This document shows positions 16,459 through 26,337 of a DNA stretch of 64,000 bases, in pieces. A model generated the notes under the pieces. It saw only the letters and a list, made by a program, of their open reading frames with translations, had not been told where the DNA came from and searched no databases. Each line of letters opens with the position of its first letter. The first letter of the stretch is position 1. The DNA is from Sulfidibacter corallicola (GTDB lineage Bacteria; Acidobacteriota; Holophagae; Acanthopleuribacterales; Acanthopleuribacteraceae): contig NZ_CP071793.1 in NCBI RefSeq assembly GCF_017498545.1, positions 8,488,256 to 8,552,255 of the forward strand, written 5' to 3'. The position numbers and the translations under genes were made by a program.

Positions 16459-17355
16459 ATGAACGATGTCGATGCCTTGAAAGGCATTCCCGAGTTTGTC
16501 GCGGCGGTGGAGCGGGGAAGCTTTTCCAAAGCGGCACGCGAACTCGGTGTTTCGGTTTCCTTCATCAGCCGTCAGATCGACGCCATGGAACGGCGGATGG
16601 GGATCAAGCTCTTACATCGAACGACGCGCTCGATGAATCTCACACCCAACGGTCGGACCTACTATCTTGCCTGTTCCGAACTGTGGGCGGGCTTCAAGGC
16701 CGCCCAAGGGCGGATCCTGGATCAGGTTGAAACCCCCAAAGGCTTGATTCGGATCAGTTCCGGTGGAGAATTCGTATCTCGAGAGATCGGGCCGATATTG
16801 GCTGATTTCATGTTGCTTTATCCGGAAATCAGCTTGGAGATGGTGTTCGCCAACCGCCAGGTCGACCTTCACGAGGAAGGATTCGATCTGGCGATACGTT
16901 TCGGAGCCTTGAAGGGCGGCAACCTGTTGGCCCGAAAGCTGGTGACCCGGAAATTGACCCTGTGCGCCAGTCCCACATTCCTCAAAGAGTTCGGGACACC
17001 CGGACATCCAAATGATTTGCGTCGCTTCAACTGCTTGATCGGCAACACCGACCGTTGGCGATTCAAGGTGGACGGCGGTGTTCGCGAGATCCAAGTGAAG
17101 GGAAACTGGCGCAGCAACGACAGCAACCCGGTGCTGGTCGCCGCGGCCTGTAAAGGCCTGGGAATCGCCTACCTACCGTATTACTCGACGCGGGAAGGCC
17201 TGGCCTCGGGCGCCTTGGTGACGCTCCTCGATTCCTACATGATTGACGACAAGGCCACCTGGCTCATTTACCCCGATCGACTCTTTATGCCACTACGGGT
17301 TCAGTTATTGATCGATTTTTTGTGCGATAAGTGTTCAGAAATCGAAATCGCTTGA
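16459..17355 (+). CDS. LysR-family transcriptional regulator
   Basis: A 298-residue LysR protein: an N-terminal winged helix-turn-helix (residues 5-65; FVAAVERGSFSKAARELGVS, then LLHRTTRSMNLT) and a periplasmic-binding-like effector domain (about 92-290). The ending PDRLFMPLRVQLLIDFL is characteristic of the CrgA-like subgroup. The AT-rich 200-bp region shared with the divergent gene at 16254 probably holds its operator. The last eleven codons and the following sequence are tandemly duplicated downstream. Confidence 0.93.
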   Translation: MNDVDALKGIPEFVAAVERGSFSKAARELGVSVSFISRQIDAMERRMGIKLLHRTTRSMNLTPNGRTYYLACSELWAGFKAAQGRILDQVETPKGLIRISSGGEFVSREIGPILADFMLLYPEISLEMVFANRQVDLHEEGFDLAIRFGALKGGNLLARKLVTRKLTLCASPTFLKEFGTPGHPNDLRRFNCLIGNTDRWRFKVDGGVREIQVKGNWRSNDSNPVLVAAACKGLGIAYLPYYSTREGLASGALVTLLDSYMIDDKATWLIYPDRLFMPLRVQLLIDFLCDKCSEIEIA

Positions 17356-17830
17356 GGTCAGTTGGCTGCTGAACGATCGTGGGTGGATAACAGGCACAAT
17401 CCAAGATAGTCCCGTTGGCCTGGGGTTCCATTCAAGGGAAGTCAGGGACAAGGCCACGTAACGCTGTAGGTGAGGATTGGGAATTGGGGACAGGCAAGTA
17501 TAGTGGGCTAGAATATAAGGAGTTATCTTCAGAGCTCGGACGCCGGGCTTCAGGTCTCCCTTTGTGCGACAAGTGTTCAGAAATCGAAATCGCTTGAGGT
17601 CAGTTGGCTGCTGAACGATCGTGGGTGGGTAACAAGCACAATCCAAGATAGTCCCGTTGGCCTGGGGTTCCATTCAAGGGAAGTGAGGGACAAGGCCTCG
17701 TAACGCTGTAGGTGAGAATTGGGGAATTGGGTGGGAATTGGGAGGGGAATTGGGGACAGGAAAATATAGTGGCCTAGAATATAAGGAGTTATCTTCAGAA
17801 CTCAGATGCCGGGCTTCGGGTCTCCCTCGG
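17328..17830. repeat. 242-bp tandem duplication of the LysR gene end
   Basis: AAGTGTTCAGAAATCGAAATCGCTTGAGG, the last codons of the LysR gene and its stop, starts at 17329 and recurs at 17571, followed each time by about 200 nearly identical bases. Each unit contains GGGGACAGG (17486 and 17752) followed by TATAGTGG.CTAGAATATAAGG. The second unit has extra GGGAATTGGG copies. Confidence 0.9.
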
Positions 17831-17835
17831 GCAGG

Positions 17836-18315
17836 TCATGGTGTGAATCGAAAGTTTTGCAGGACCGCCCGGTCGTCGTGAATCATCAACAGAAACAGAT
17901 TGTCGTAATCGGCGTGGTCGATGTGTACCTCGGGACCACCAAGCATTTCGATCAACTGGGGGACCGTGTTGGAATGACCAGCCACAAACAGGGCTTTTCC
18001 TTTTGCCGCATGCACCGCTTTTACCAGCGAACCGGCCTCGCGAGCCCCGATGACTGTCACGGATTGGCCTGCGACCTTTGCGACAGGCGCCGCGGTGAGC
18101 TGCGTACGCTTGTACTCGGTAGCGTAGACTCCGGCGAGTGGGATGCGTGAAAAAAAGGTGGCAAGCTTATCTGCTCGCGCCTGTCCCGCTTCGGTCAAGC
18201 CTGCGTCATCACTGCTGTCGACTTTCTCCGCGTGGCGAACCAAGTAGACGAGGGTGACCTCGCCGGCCTGAACCCAAATGCCCATCGCCATCATGAGCAA
18301 CATCATGAAACGCAT
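17836..18315 (-). CDS. Exported SixA-like histidine phosphatase
   Basis: A 159-residue protein from the ATG at 18315, with GGAGG a few bases ahead. A signal peptide (MRFMMLLMMAMGIWVQA) is followed by the histidine-phosphatase core: LVRHAEK with the catalytic histidine, RTQLTAAPVA and the second histidine in VAGHSNTVPQ. Short branch-2-like members include SixA (phosphohistidine phosphatase), but the signal peptide places this one in the periplasm, so the substrate is probably different. It stands alone. Confidence 0.85.
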   Translation of the reverse strand: MRFMMLLMMAMGIWVQAGEVTLVYLVRHAEKVDSSDDAGLTEAGQARADKLATFFSRIPLAGVYATEYKRTQLTAAPVAKVAGQSVTVIGAREAGSLVKAVHAAKGKALFVAGHSNTVPQLIEMLGGPEVHIDHADYDNLFLLMIHDDRAVLQNFRFTP

Positions 18316-18419
18316 CACCGAATCCTCCCAATCGTGCAATTTCTCAATCGAAAGGGATCATTGTACCCGAATCATGTCCGTGGAGCGAAGGATCCTTGGC
18401 AGACCAACGCACCAAGAAC

Positions 18420-19208
18420 CTACTGCTGTTTGGTTTCCTTCATGCGCTCTTGGGTTTTGCGCATTTCTTTGATTCCGCGCAGGTGGTCCCTCCAGATGTT
18501 GGAAGGCACGTCCCCATTTCCCGGCGTGATCAGCACGGCACTCAGGATATGGTTGACCAAAAAGTCCGGGAGCGGTTCTCCATAGGGTTTTTCGGCCAAG
18601 GAATCGTAGACCCGGACTTCCTCCTGCTCGATACCTTGCATGACCACCCAATGAAGATTGCCGTTTTGCCTTCGCCGAATCAGGGTCAGGACACAGTGGC
18701 CTTGCGCCAAATGCCGTTTGATCTCATCCGATGCGGCGGGAAGCTCCTGAAGATCTACAAGGTGGGTTTGGAACCCGTCCTGATGAACGACCCGGAGGAT
18801 ATCCGGTTGCAGAGAGCCTTGACTGGAGGGGTCCAGCGGGTTGCCGCGTCGATCCACGCCCAGTCGAAACCGCAGCTCCTGACGCTCTGGATCCAGTCCG
18901 TACCCTCGGTAAATCGTGGATAGGGCGTGCATCCCACAGGTGTGGCCCTCGGTCTGGCATTCGAGGTCAAATTCCCTGGGCTGGCTTAGGGGCTGCGCAG
19001 TTCCTGCGACCGGGTGATACTTTCCACGCCGTCTCGGTGACTCGGTATTGGGCGTGCCCAGATAGAAACACTGACTCAATAGCAGCGCCATGATAAGGAG
19101 TGATCCAAATTTCGACGCCAGGCTAGGGGACGCTATGGGACACCTCGCTGGATTTCGATCCTGCCCAATCCTCGCTCGCAGGGTTCTGTTGGGGCGCGCG
19201 TCGTTCAT
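18420..19208 (-). CDS. C39-like papain-fold lipoprotein
   Basis: A protein of about 262 residues with a hydrophobic segment ending in LLLSQC, a plausible lipobox. The papain-like C39 signature follows: HTCGMHALSTIYRGYGL with the nucleophile Cys, GHCVLTLIR, HWVVMQGI with the catalytic His and RVYDSL with the Asp. C39 proteases usually cut double-glycine leaders inside ABC transporters; a free-standing lipoprotein form is unusual. The start is uncertain: the ATG at 19208 gives an Arg-rich n-region, while a later ATG gives a very short signal. A small, apparently frameshifted ORF lies 130 bp upstream. Confidence 0.65.
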   Translation of the reverse strand: MNDARPNRTLRARIGQDRNPARCPIASPSLASKFGSLLIMALLLSQCFYLGTPNTESPRRRGKYHPVAGTAQPLSQPREFDLECQTEGHTCGMHALSTIYRGYGLDPERQELRFRLGVDRRGNPLDPSSQGSLQPDILRVVHQDGFQTHLVDLQELPAASDEIKRHLAQGHCVLTLIRRRQNGNLHWVVMQGIEQEEVRVYDSLAEKPYGEPLPDFLVNHILSAVLITPGNGDVPSNIWRDHLRGIKEMRKTQERMKETKQQ

Positions 19209-19338
19209 CACGCCACCGATGCCGCAAATGGGCAAGAAAGATCCACATTCTACCAAGCTCAATCGGTCGCGGAACAACATATTTTGTAAGGGTCTTGTTT
19301 TTGATAAGGATGTTCTGGTTGCGATCGAGCGTGGATTT

Positions 19339-19679
19339 TCAGGGCCCAATATTACCGGACGCAATTTGCCGTGTCGCTTTCGCGTCAACGGCCGTCGTGA
19401 GCCTGTCCTTCTCCAACCCGCGGATGATGTCTCGAGCGTCTTCGGCCAGAGCGCCGGAATCGATGCGTTCGGCGATTTGCAAGGCCGACTCGGCCATGCC
19501 TGCGCCCCCAGATTGCCGATCACCGGAAGGGAAACGACGACCACGTATTCTTCGATGTTCGCCTCGACCGCGGCTTGCAGTGACCTCATTGAAGTGAGCG
19601 GCCTGGCGCGGGACTCCAGGGACCCGACTCGCTTGTTCGATCGGGACAGCGATTCGATGATATCGACCGTCGCCGGCAA
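19339..19679 (-). pseudogene. Small ORF with an apparent frameshift, upstream of the C39-like gene
   Basis: An ATG at 19679 preceded by GGAG starts MPATVDIIESLSRSNKRVGS and continues to LPVIGNLG. The same reading then continues naturally in another frame as GAGMAESALQIAERIDSG to a stop at 19339. The switch falls in a run of five G; six G would give one ORF of about 112 residues with a GG at the junction. It is either a real frameshift, an assembly error or two overlapping frames. No family is recognised. Confidence 0.4.
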
Positions 19680-19706
19680 GGGGCATTGAGGTAAATCTCC
19701 TGAATG

Positions 19707-22700
19707 TCAGGGAAGCTGGCGGAGAAGGTCGAGGACCGAGCGTTCCGGCCAACGGGGCCACCAATGGCCCATGTCCACCGTCGTTGCGTCCGAACGCAAG
19801 GCCAACAAAAAGGCGACGAGGTCGTCGATTTCGGTTTCGCGGAGGCCCAACGGCCGCATCTCGAAGTCTCGGCCCCGTTCGGTTCGGCCACCTCGATTGT
19901 AGAGCCGAACTACGTCGACCAGACGCTCGGCCGAGCCGTCATGCAGGTAGGGCGCCGTTAGATCGAGGTCGCGCAACGTGGGCGTTTTGAAGGCACCCAT
20001 GTCCTGGCTTCGGCCGGTGACGGCGCCGCGCCCCTGGGACGCGGCATCGACGTCGCCCACATCGGCTGCCGAGGCCGTGTTGTGGAAACGTTCGTCGGTG
20101 AAATTGGAGCCCGTATGACAGGCGACGCAACGCGCCTTGCCGAAAAAGAGGCGTCGCCCGTTCAACTCGCCTTCGGTCAGGCCTTCCAACCCCGCTTCGT
20201 ATCGATCGATTCGGCTGTTGCCGCCGAGGACGGTTCGCTCGAAGCTGGCGATCGCCTTGCCGATCGTGGATGCCGAGGGCGTTTCACCGAATGCCGCCTG
20301 GAAATCGGCCACATAGGAAGGATCACCGCTGAGGAACGCCACCGCTTCCGCCACGGAGGAGGCCATCTCGTCCGGGTTGGTGATCGGCAGCAGCGCCTGT
20401 TCTTCCAACGAGGCGGCTCGGCCGTCCCAGAACTGGGCGGCGGAGAACAAACGATTCAGAATGGTTGGGGTGTTGCGTTTCAGTGTGGTGTTCGCGTTGC
20501 CCACTGCGAGGGGAAGTCCGTCGGTGAAGGCTAGGTCCGATTCGTGGCAGGTCGCGCAGGACATCCCGTTGCTGGAGAGTCCGGTCTCGAAGAACAGACG
20601 TTCCCCAAGCGCTGCCGCTTCGGCGGTCCAAGCGTTGTCCATGGGGATTTTGGCATCGGCCCGCTCCAAACCCAGCGGCAACGCCTGCTCGGTCGTTTGG
20701 TACTGGGATTTGGGAAGGGGGCGCAACGCATCGCGGGCCAGCTCTCGGTGCGAACGAACCACCCGGGAAACCATCACTTCGTCCATCATCAGGATGGCCT
20801 CGTTGCCCGCGACAAAATCGGCCGGTTGCCCGTACGATCCGGGGCCCAGGACCAGATCGCCGCCGGCGACCACCACCGGACCGGGATCGGGAATGACGGC
20901 TTCGGTGATCAGGATCCCATCTTGGTAGAGCAGCAGCGTGCCCGAGCGATGGTCGTAGGTGAAGGCCCCGTGGAACCAGGTTCCCGGAGGGAGGGGCGTC
21001 CCGGCGGGACCAACCCCGTACCGACTGCCGTTGCGGTGGATCCATGCCTGGAGTCGTCCATCCTCGAGCAGCACCAGTTCCAGGGCGCCTTCGATCGTCA
21101 CCAGGTGCCGATCGTGATTGTCGGCACTTTGGTTCATGTCCACCAGCCTGCGGACGAAGGCCTGTACCGTGACCGATTGGATGTCGTTCACCAGCTCGTT
21201 TGCGCTGACCGTGACGCTACCGCGATCGCCGAGATATAGGGCCTGACCAACCATGCCGCGGTTGATGTCCTCTCCGTCGAATCCGTACTCCTGGGGGAAC
21301 CATGCCGAATCCAAGCGGCCAGGCTCGCCGGTCCGCGCCAAATTGTTGGCGAACAGCGGATCCACCTCTCCGTATTGGGCCACGACCTCGTTCATCGGAA
21401 CCACCGCCACGTAGTCTGGATCGTAAAAGGAAACTTCGCTGTAGTTGGCGTTGTTGCTGCTGAACAGTGGGTAAACCGGACCCCAGTCTGTGTTGCCGAC
21501 CGGATTGTCGCGCGCTTCGGGGAAAGGTTTCCACATGCCGGGGCTGAGGCCCGGCGAGGAGAAGAACAGGCGGCCCTCGCTCTCTTGATCGGGAAGCAAG
21601 GTGCCGCGATTGGGATTGAGCGGGCCATCGATCGGACGTAGCCGGAAATCGGTCAAACGTCCAATCACGGCGAGACCGGCGCGCCTGGCCTGTTCGCCGC
21701 GGCCGGTACGCAGGGTGGTGTGGAACAATTCGCTGCCGTCGCGACTGATCCAAGGATAGGCGCCGAGGTAGAGCTGTTCGTCCGCAAAGGGTCGCCCGTC
21801 GGCACCGATCAGGGGTTGCTTCGCGATTGGAAATCGCTCGTGGAACGCAATGCCGCCGACCATGCGGTCGCGATCCAGCTCGTACATGCGGTTCAGGCTC
21901 TGGGGCCGGGACCAGCCCGTCAACGCGCCTGGCGTTTCGTTCCAGCAATAGACGATCACGTCGATTTCGCCGGTGTTGCCGGGATCGCCCTGGAACACGA
22001 GCAAGCGGCCGTCGTTGGTGATGGTGGGCTCGATCCCGCGAATGGACTGATCGTCCAAGGTCTTCAACGCGGCGAATGGTGCGGTAATCTCGGCCTTTTG
22101 AATGAAGGTCCGGACCGTTTTGGGCTCCCCGACTACGATCTTGGCGGAGAGCCGTCCCAAGACGTCCTTTCCCTCCGGGTTGAAGGGATCGAAACCGTGC
22201 AGTGTGGCGAAGACCAGCATGTCGTAACAGGCAAAGGTCCCACCTGGATCGGGGTTGCCATGCTCGTCGACGGGATACGGGTTCTCCGCCCGGTCGGGGT
22301 GGGGCACCAGCGCGATCATGTTCACTACCGCCATACCCACAGCCTGGGCGTCCGGATGCTGGTGGATCTGTCGCAGCTCTTCGTCCGAAAAGACGCCGTC
22401 ATCACCGGCCGGAATCGGGACCCGGTGGAGAAAGGTGGGCTCCGAAACCGCATCCGGGGCCGTGAAATCGGGCAGCCCGTCCTCGTCTCGTACCAGAGCC
22501 TCGGGCCGCAACGCGGCGGTGACCCAACCCAGGTACGGCTCTCCCGCGTACAGGCCAGGAGCCGAAACGACAATCAGGCGGCCATCCCAGGTGGACGCGT
22601 GGCCATCACCGCGAAATGGCGTGGCCACGGCCGTGTTGCGAATGGACCGAATCTCGGGTTCTTGGGCGAACACTTGGTTTGATGGTGTGGAAATGCAGGT

Positions 22701-22763
22701 AACGAAGGAGATAGAGGTGGGGATGGTGAGGATGGTGGTGGCGATACGGGAAAAAAGGCTCAT
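19707..22763 (-). CDS. Secreted dihaem cytochrome c peroxidase-like protein with LamG domain
   Basis: A protein of 1018 residues starting at the ATG at 22763 after GGAGG, with a signal peptide (ATTILTIPTSISFVTCIS). Residues to about 530 form a large region of unknown fold. About 545-700 is a LamG/concanavalin-like sandwich (HGAFTYDHRSGTLLLYQDG). The C-terminal third is a MauG/CcpA-type dihaem domain with CATCH near residue 737 and CVACH near 880, and the usual KTPTLRDLDLTAPYLHDGS segment. Classical peroxidases are about 350 residues, so this is a long fusion. It probably acts in the periplasm or at the surface; whether it is a peroxidase or an oxidase of another kind is open. Confidence 0.85.
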   Translation of the reverse strand: MSLFSRIATTILTIPTSISFVTCISTPSNQVFAQEPEIRSIRNTAVATPFRGDGHASTWDGRLIVVSAPGLYAGEPYLGWVTAALRPEALVRDEDGLPDFTAPDAVSEPTFLHRVPIPAGDDGVFSDEELRQIHQHPDAQAVGMAVVNMIALVPHPDRAENPYPVDEHGNPDPGGTFACYDMLVFATLHGFDPFNPEGKDVLGRLSAKIVVGEPKTVRTFIQKAEITAPFAALKTLDDQSIRGIEPTITNDGRLLVFQGDPGNTGEIDVIVYCWNETPGALTGWSRPQSLNRMYELDRDRMVGGIAFHERFPIAKQPLIGADGRPFADEQLYLGAYPWISRDGSELFHTTLRTGRGEQARRAGLAVIGRLTDFRLRPIDGPLNPNRGTLLPDQESEGRLFFSSPGLSPGMWKPFPEARDNPVGNTDWGPVYPLFSSNNANYSEVSFYDPDYVAVVPMNEVVAQYGEVDPLFANNLARTGEPGRLDSAWFPQEYGFDGEDINRGMVGQALYLGDRGSVTVSANELVNDIQSVTVQAFVRRLVDMNQSADNHDRHLVTIEGALELVLLEDGRLQAWIHRNGSRYGVGPAGTPLPPGTWFHGAFTYDHRSGTLLLYQDGILITEAVIPDPGPVVVAGGDLVLGPGSYGQPADFVAGNEAILMMDEVMVSRVVRSHRELARDALRPLPKSQYQTTEQALPLGLERADAKIPMDNAWTAEAAALGERLFFETGLSSNGMSCATCHESDLAFTDGLPLAVGNANTTLKRNTPTILNRLFSAAQFWDGRAASLEEQALLPITNPDEMASSVAEAVAFLSGDPSYVADFQAAFGETPSASTIGKAIASFERTVLGGNSRIDRYEAGLEGLTEGELNGRRLFFGKARCVACHTGSNFTDERFHNTASAADVGDVDAASQGRGAVTGRSQDMGAFKTPTLRDLDLTAPYLHDGSAERLVDVVRLYNRGGRTERGRDFEMRPLGLRETEIDDLVAFLLALRSDATTVDMGHWWPRWPERSVLDLLRQLP

Positions 22764-23021
22764 GTCGACCTCCGTTCGTTTGCCTGGCGAACCCGAGCGG
22801 CTTCCCAAAGGAAAGACGGAAGTCAAATCAATGTCCCTGACATGGATTAATGTTTTTGAGTGATTAGTTTTTGATTTTGTAAACTGTCTTCGCGATGAAA
22901 ATGGATTCAGGAAAGTGCAGTTCGCGCCTCGTACGCTGACCTGCCTGACGCCGGCACCTCGCCACCCGTCCGGTACAGATGGTCGGTTTTCGATGGACGG
23001 TCGGGTTTGTGTCGTTCACCA

Positions 23022-25970
23022 TCAATCTTTGGTGCAATCGATGGGATCATCCAGATTGAGGTACAGGAAGTCGCGTACGTCGATGGTTGCATTCCCATCT
23101 GCGTCCTGTGCAAAGGGGGTCAGCCAGTCCTGAGCCAGGCGCCACAGATCCTTCAGGTTGTTGCAGCCGTCGCCGTTGAAGTCGAAGAAGAGATCATTGG
23201 CCGCCACCAGAAGGAGTGCCGAGGTGGTGGCGCCACCTCTGGGCGTTCCGCCGGAGACCGTCACCTCGATGAGGGTGGTTTGCGATGGAGGTGGGCTGTT
23301 GCCGATCGTGATGGTCTCGTTGTCCTCGGTGAAGGGGGTGGGGGGATCGGTGCTGAAGTCATATTGGATCGGTGGCGTCACACATATCGCATCAACCGAG
23401 AACGACACCGGATCGAGCCCCATACCTTTCGAAGGCATGGTGAACCTCGCCGTTGGATTGGTAAACGTGGTGATGGTGGCACTGCCCGAACCGAGTCCGC
23501 CGCAGACCGAATCACTTAGCGTCACGATCGAATAGGTCGTGGTGGCGGTAGGGGAAACGGTGCGGGTGGCGGGACTGACCGTGACACCCTGCTGCATGAC
23601 GCCGTCGGACCAGGTGAGGTCCCACGGCCCTGTGCCCGTGAGTGCGGCCTCGATCTGGGCGCTCTCACCAGAACAGATGATCGCATTTCCCGTGACGGTG
23701 GCGGTTGGTGAGGCGGCGCACCGGGTGGCGATGAATTCGCAAACGACCGCCTCGCCCAGGTCCAGGTCGATGGTGGCCAGGCCGGCGCCCACGTCCACGA
23801 CGGTCCCGTTGTCCAAATCGGTGCAGACGATGTCGGTCAACAGCCAACCTGGCTCGATCAACTCCGAAACCTCGTAGGTTCCCGGCTCCAGGTTGTTGAA
23901 AATGCGTCGATCGCTCAACGTGACATTCGAGTCGTCGTCCAGAGAAAAATTGCCCAGACTGCCGGTGAAGTCGAAATCCGTGGGATCGGGGACGTTGGTA
24001 CTCTTGACGATGGTTATGTTGTGCGCCAAGGCACCCGAGCGTTCGCAGACTTCGGCGCGAACGCTTCGTTCGTCGGTGCTCGACATGCCGTCCAGCGCAC
24101 CACCTGGGGCACCCGTGAATTCGATTCGGTAGGTGATGTCGAAGAAACTGTCCACCAAAAAGTTGCCGTCACCCAAGTCGGTCAAGGTGGTATGGCCAGG
24201 AGTCGGCAAATCGTGATCGCTGCCTGCCGTGATGGTGAGATTGGCGAAGTCCGGATCGCCGGTGATGGCGCCATCCATGCTGAAGATTTGGGTGTCGAAA
24301 CGCTGAACCGCATCACCCGGTGCCCGCATGGCGGAATGGGTTTCGAGGGTGACCGGCATGCTCAGGTTTCGCAGGAAGCCGGCGAGATTTCCGGTGCCCC
24401 TTATCTCCAAACCGAGACTGGCCTCGAAAACCTCTCGTTCGCCACCGAGATCGCCGCCTGTCTGCCCGCAACCGACGACCTGGCAGAAAAAGGATTCGAG
24501 ACTGAACATCAATTCCAAAACCGATCCCGGAGGCAGTCCATCTTGAATCACCATCTCATTGATGGGATTGACGTACTGGCCCTTTTCCGGCGGTAAAGTA
24601 ACCGTACCGGTCCCGTTGTCTTGGCCGGTCACATCGGTTTTCGAGCGACGGGATTCGATGTTGATCGTGCCTTGGGTCGTTCCCTGCCGACCTGCCAAGG
24701 CGCCGCCCGCGGCTCCGGTGAATTCGATCTGGTAGGTGATATCGAAGAAGCTATCCACCTGGAATTTGCCGCCATCGACCTCCTGAAGGGTCGTGTGCCC
24801 GGGGCTTGGCAGTCCAAAATTGCTGCCGGCGGTGATGGACAACGAGGCGAAATCCGGATCACCGGCGATACTGCCTTGAAGACTGACGAGCTCGGCTGTC
24901 AGATACTGAACTGGTTGACCGGGTACGCGCGGCGCGGAATGGGTTTCGACGGAAACTGGAACCCTGAGAGTGCGGCGAAAGTCCGAAAGTTCGCCCGTGC
25001 CCTCGAGGTTGAGACGAAGCATTGCGTTGAACACTTCTACTTCGCCACCCAGGATTCCACCGGGTTGGCCGCAAGGCTGGGGGCAATCGAATTGATAGAG
25101 TGTCGGCTTCATCTCGATGATGGAGCCCGGTGGTGTGCCATTGATAATAAAGAGTTTCTGTTGGGGACTGAGATAACTGCAGTCTTCGGGGGGTAGGGTG
25201 GCCGTGCCGGTACCATTGTCCTCGGTTTCACAACGGCGATCGGGCAAGTTCCCGCGGGCCTCCAAGCGTGTCGTGCCCTGTGTCGACCCTGCCAATCCTT
25301 CGAGGACCCCACCTGGCGCACCCACGAAATCGATCTGGTAAGGGACATCGTAGAAGGAATCGACCAAAAAGGTTCCGTCGCCTAGATCGTGGAGGAAGGT
25401 GTGTCCGAAACTGGTGAGGCCGTTGTCCCTACCCGAGATAATGGTCAGCGAGGAGAAATCGGGATCCGGTGGCAGGGATCCTTGGAGGTTGGTGATCTCC
25501 CTATCGAAACCCTGGAGGGCCTCACCCGGTGCACGCGGTGCGCTCTGTGTCTCCATGTCGAATTCCAGGGAAATGATGCGGCGATACCCTGAAAGCTCTC
25601 CCGTTCCCCGTAATTCCCAAACCATGACCGCATTGAAAACCTCGCGCTGACCGCCTAGGAGGCCGCCATCCTCGACCAAGCAGGCCGTATTGGTCAGCGG
25701 ATTCCTGCAAAAGAAGCCGCCGAGGTGTGGTGTCATTTCGATGGTGGTGCCCGGCGGCAGCCCATCGATGATTTTGAACACCTCTTGGGGTGTTCGGAAA
25801 ATGCAGCCCTTGGGAGGTAGATCGACCGTGCCGGTACCGTTGTCGGCGACGATACAGGGGTCACCGAGCTGGGCCAGGGCCGCACTCCAAGTGACCATCG
25901 CCAGAAGCCCCGTGAGCAGCCATCTCGTAACGGGACGACCTTCGGGAAATAAGTGCTTGGTTCGGCCCAT
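23022..25970 (-). CDS. Large repeat-containing surface protein with dockerin-like end
   Basis: A 982-residue protein with signal peptide (WLLTGLLAMVTWSAALA) and a strong GGAGGT ahead of its ATG. Three repeats of about 190 residues follow, each opening DNGTGT.-LPP and containing GLPPGTTIEM-like and SFFDITYQIEFTGAPGGAL-like strands. Then come a SdrD/prealbumin-like segment (EPGTYEVSELIEPGW), Ig/PKD-like strands, and a C-terminus with two EF-hand-like calcium loops (FDFNGDGCNNLKDLWRLAQD, DADGNATIDVRDFL), as in type I dockerins. No catalytic motif is visible. It is probably an extracellular binding or structural protein; it is transcribed in the same direction as the peroxidase fusion 260 bp downstream. 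Confidence 0.75.
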   Translation of the reverse strand: MGRTKHLFPEGRPVTRWLLTGLLAMVTWSAALAQLGDPCIVADNGTGTVDLPPKGCIFRTPQEVFKIIDGLPPGTTIEMTPHLGGFFCRNPLTNTACLVEDGGLLGGQREVFNAVMVWELRGTGELSGYRRIISLEFDMETQSAPRAPGEALQGFDREITNLQGSLPPDPDFSSLTIISGRDNGLTSFGHTFLHDLGDGTFLVDSFYDVPYQIDFVGAPGGVLEGLAGSTQGTTRLEARGNLPDRRCETEDNGTGTATLPPEDCSYLSPQQKLFIINGTPPGSIIEMKPTLYQFDCPQPCGQPGGILGGEVEVFNAMLRLNLEGTGELSDFRRTLRVPVSVETHSAPRVPGQPVQYLTAELVSLQGSIAGDPDFASLSITAGSNFGLPSPGHTTLQEVDGGKFQVDSFFDITYQIEFTGAAGGALAGRQGTTQGTINIESRRSKTDVTGQDNGTGTVTLPPEKGQYVNPINEMVIQDGLPPGSVLELMFSLESFFCQVVGCGQTGGDLGGEREVFEASLGLEIRGTGNLAGFLRNLSMPVTLETHSAMRAPGDAVQRFDTQIFSMDGAITGDPDFANLTITAGSDHDLPTPGHTTLTDLGDGNFLVDSFFDITYRIEFTGAPGGALDGMSSTDERSVRAEVCERSGALAHNITIVKSTNVPDPTDFDFTGSLGNFSLDDDSNVTLSDRRIFNNLEPGTYEVSELIEPGWLLTDIVCTDLDNGTVVDVGAGLATIDLDLGEAVVCEFIATRCAASPTATVTGNAIICSGESAQIEAALTGTGPWDLTWSDGVMQQGVTVSPATRTVSPTATTTYSIVTLSDSVCGGLGSGSATITTFTNPTARFTMPSKGMGLDPVSFSVDAICVTPPIQYDFSTDPPTPFTEDNETITIGNSPPPSQTTLIEVTVSGGTPRGGATTSALLLVAANDLFFDFNGDGCNNLKDLWRLAQDWLTPFAQDADGNATIDVRDFLYLNLDDPIDCTKD

Positions 25971-26118
25971 GTTGTACCTCCTATTACAGGCACGGTAAGA
26001 CGAAAAAGGTCGATCGCAAGGAGCGTCGAGTATGGGGAATGTTGATTCAGCAACCGATACCGTTATTCTAACTTAAAACCTAACGGATAAGTCGCCTCTT
26101 TCCTGTTGTTCGAAAGAT

Positions 26119-26137
26119 GAGAATGATAATGGTAATC
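26119..26137. promoter_or_regulatory. Fur-box-like sequence
   Basis: GAGAATGATAATGGTAATC matches 15 of 19 positions of the classical Fur box GATAATGATAATCATTATC. It lies in the divergent region between the surface-protein gene (start 25970) and the DoxX gene (start 26338), about 150-200 bp from either start. Confidence 0.45.
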
Positions 26138-26337
26138 GTTGTGTTCAAGGGGGTTGTTCCGTGCCTACGAAGGCTGATGGGCGCCTGGCCCAGGGCGACC
26201 TCGAGTGCGATAACGCTTCGGTGCTACAATTTGCGCCAGAGATATTCACCGAACATCTAAAACGGATCGAGGGTGCCGGGACATGGGCGGGAACGTGACC
26301 GTTCGAGCGGAGCGTCGATCTCGAATCGAGGGAACCC

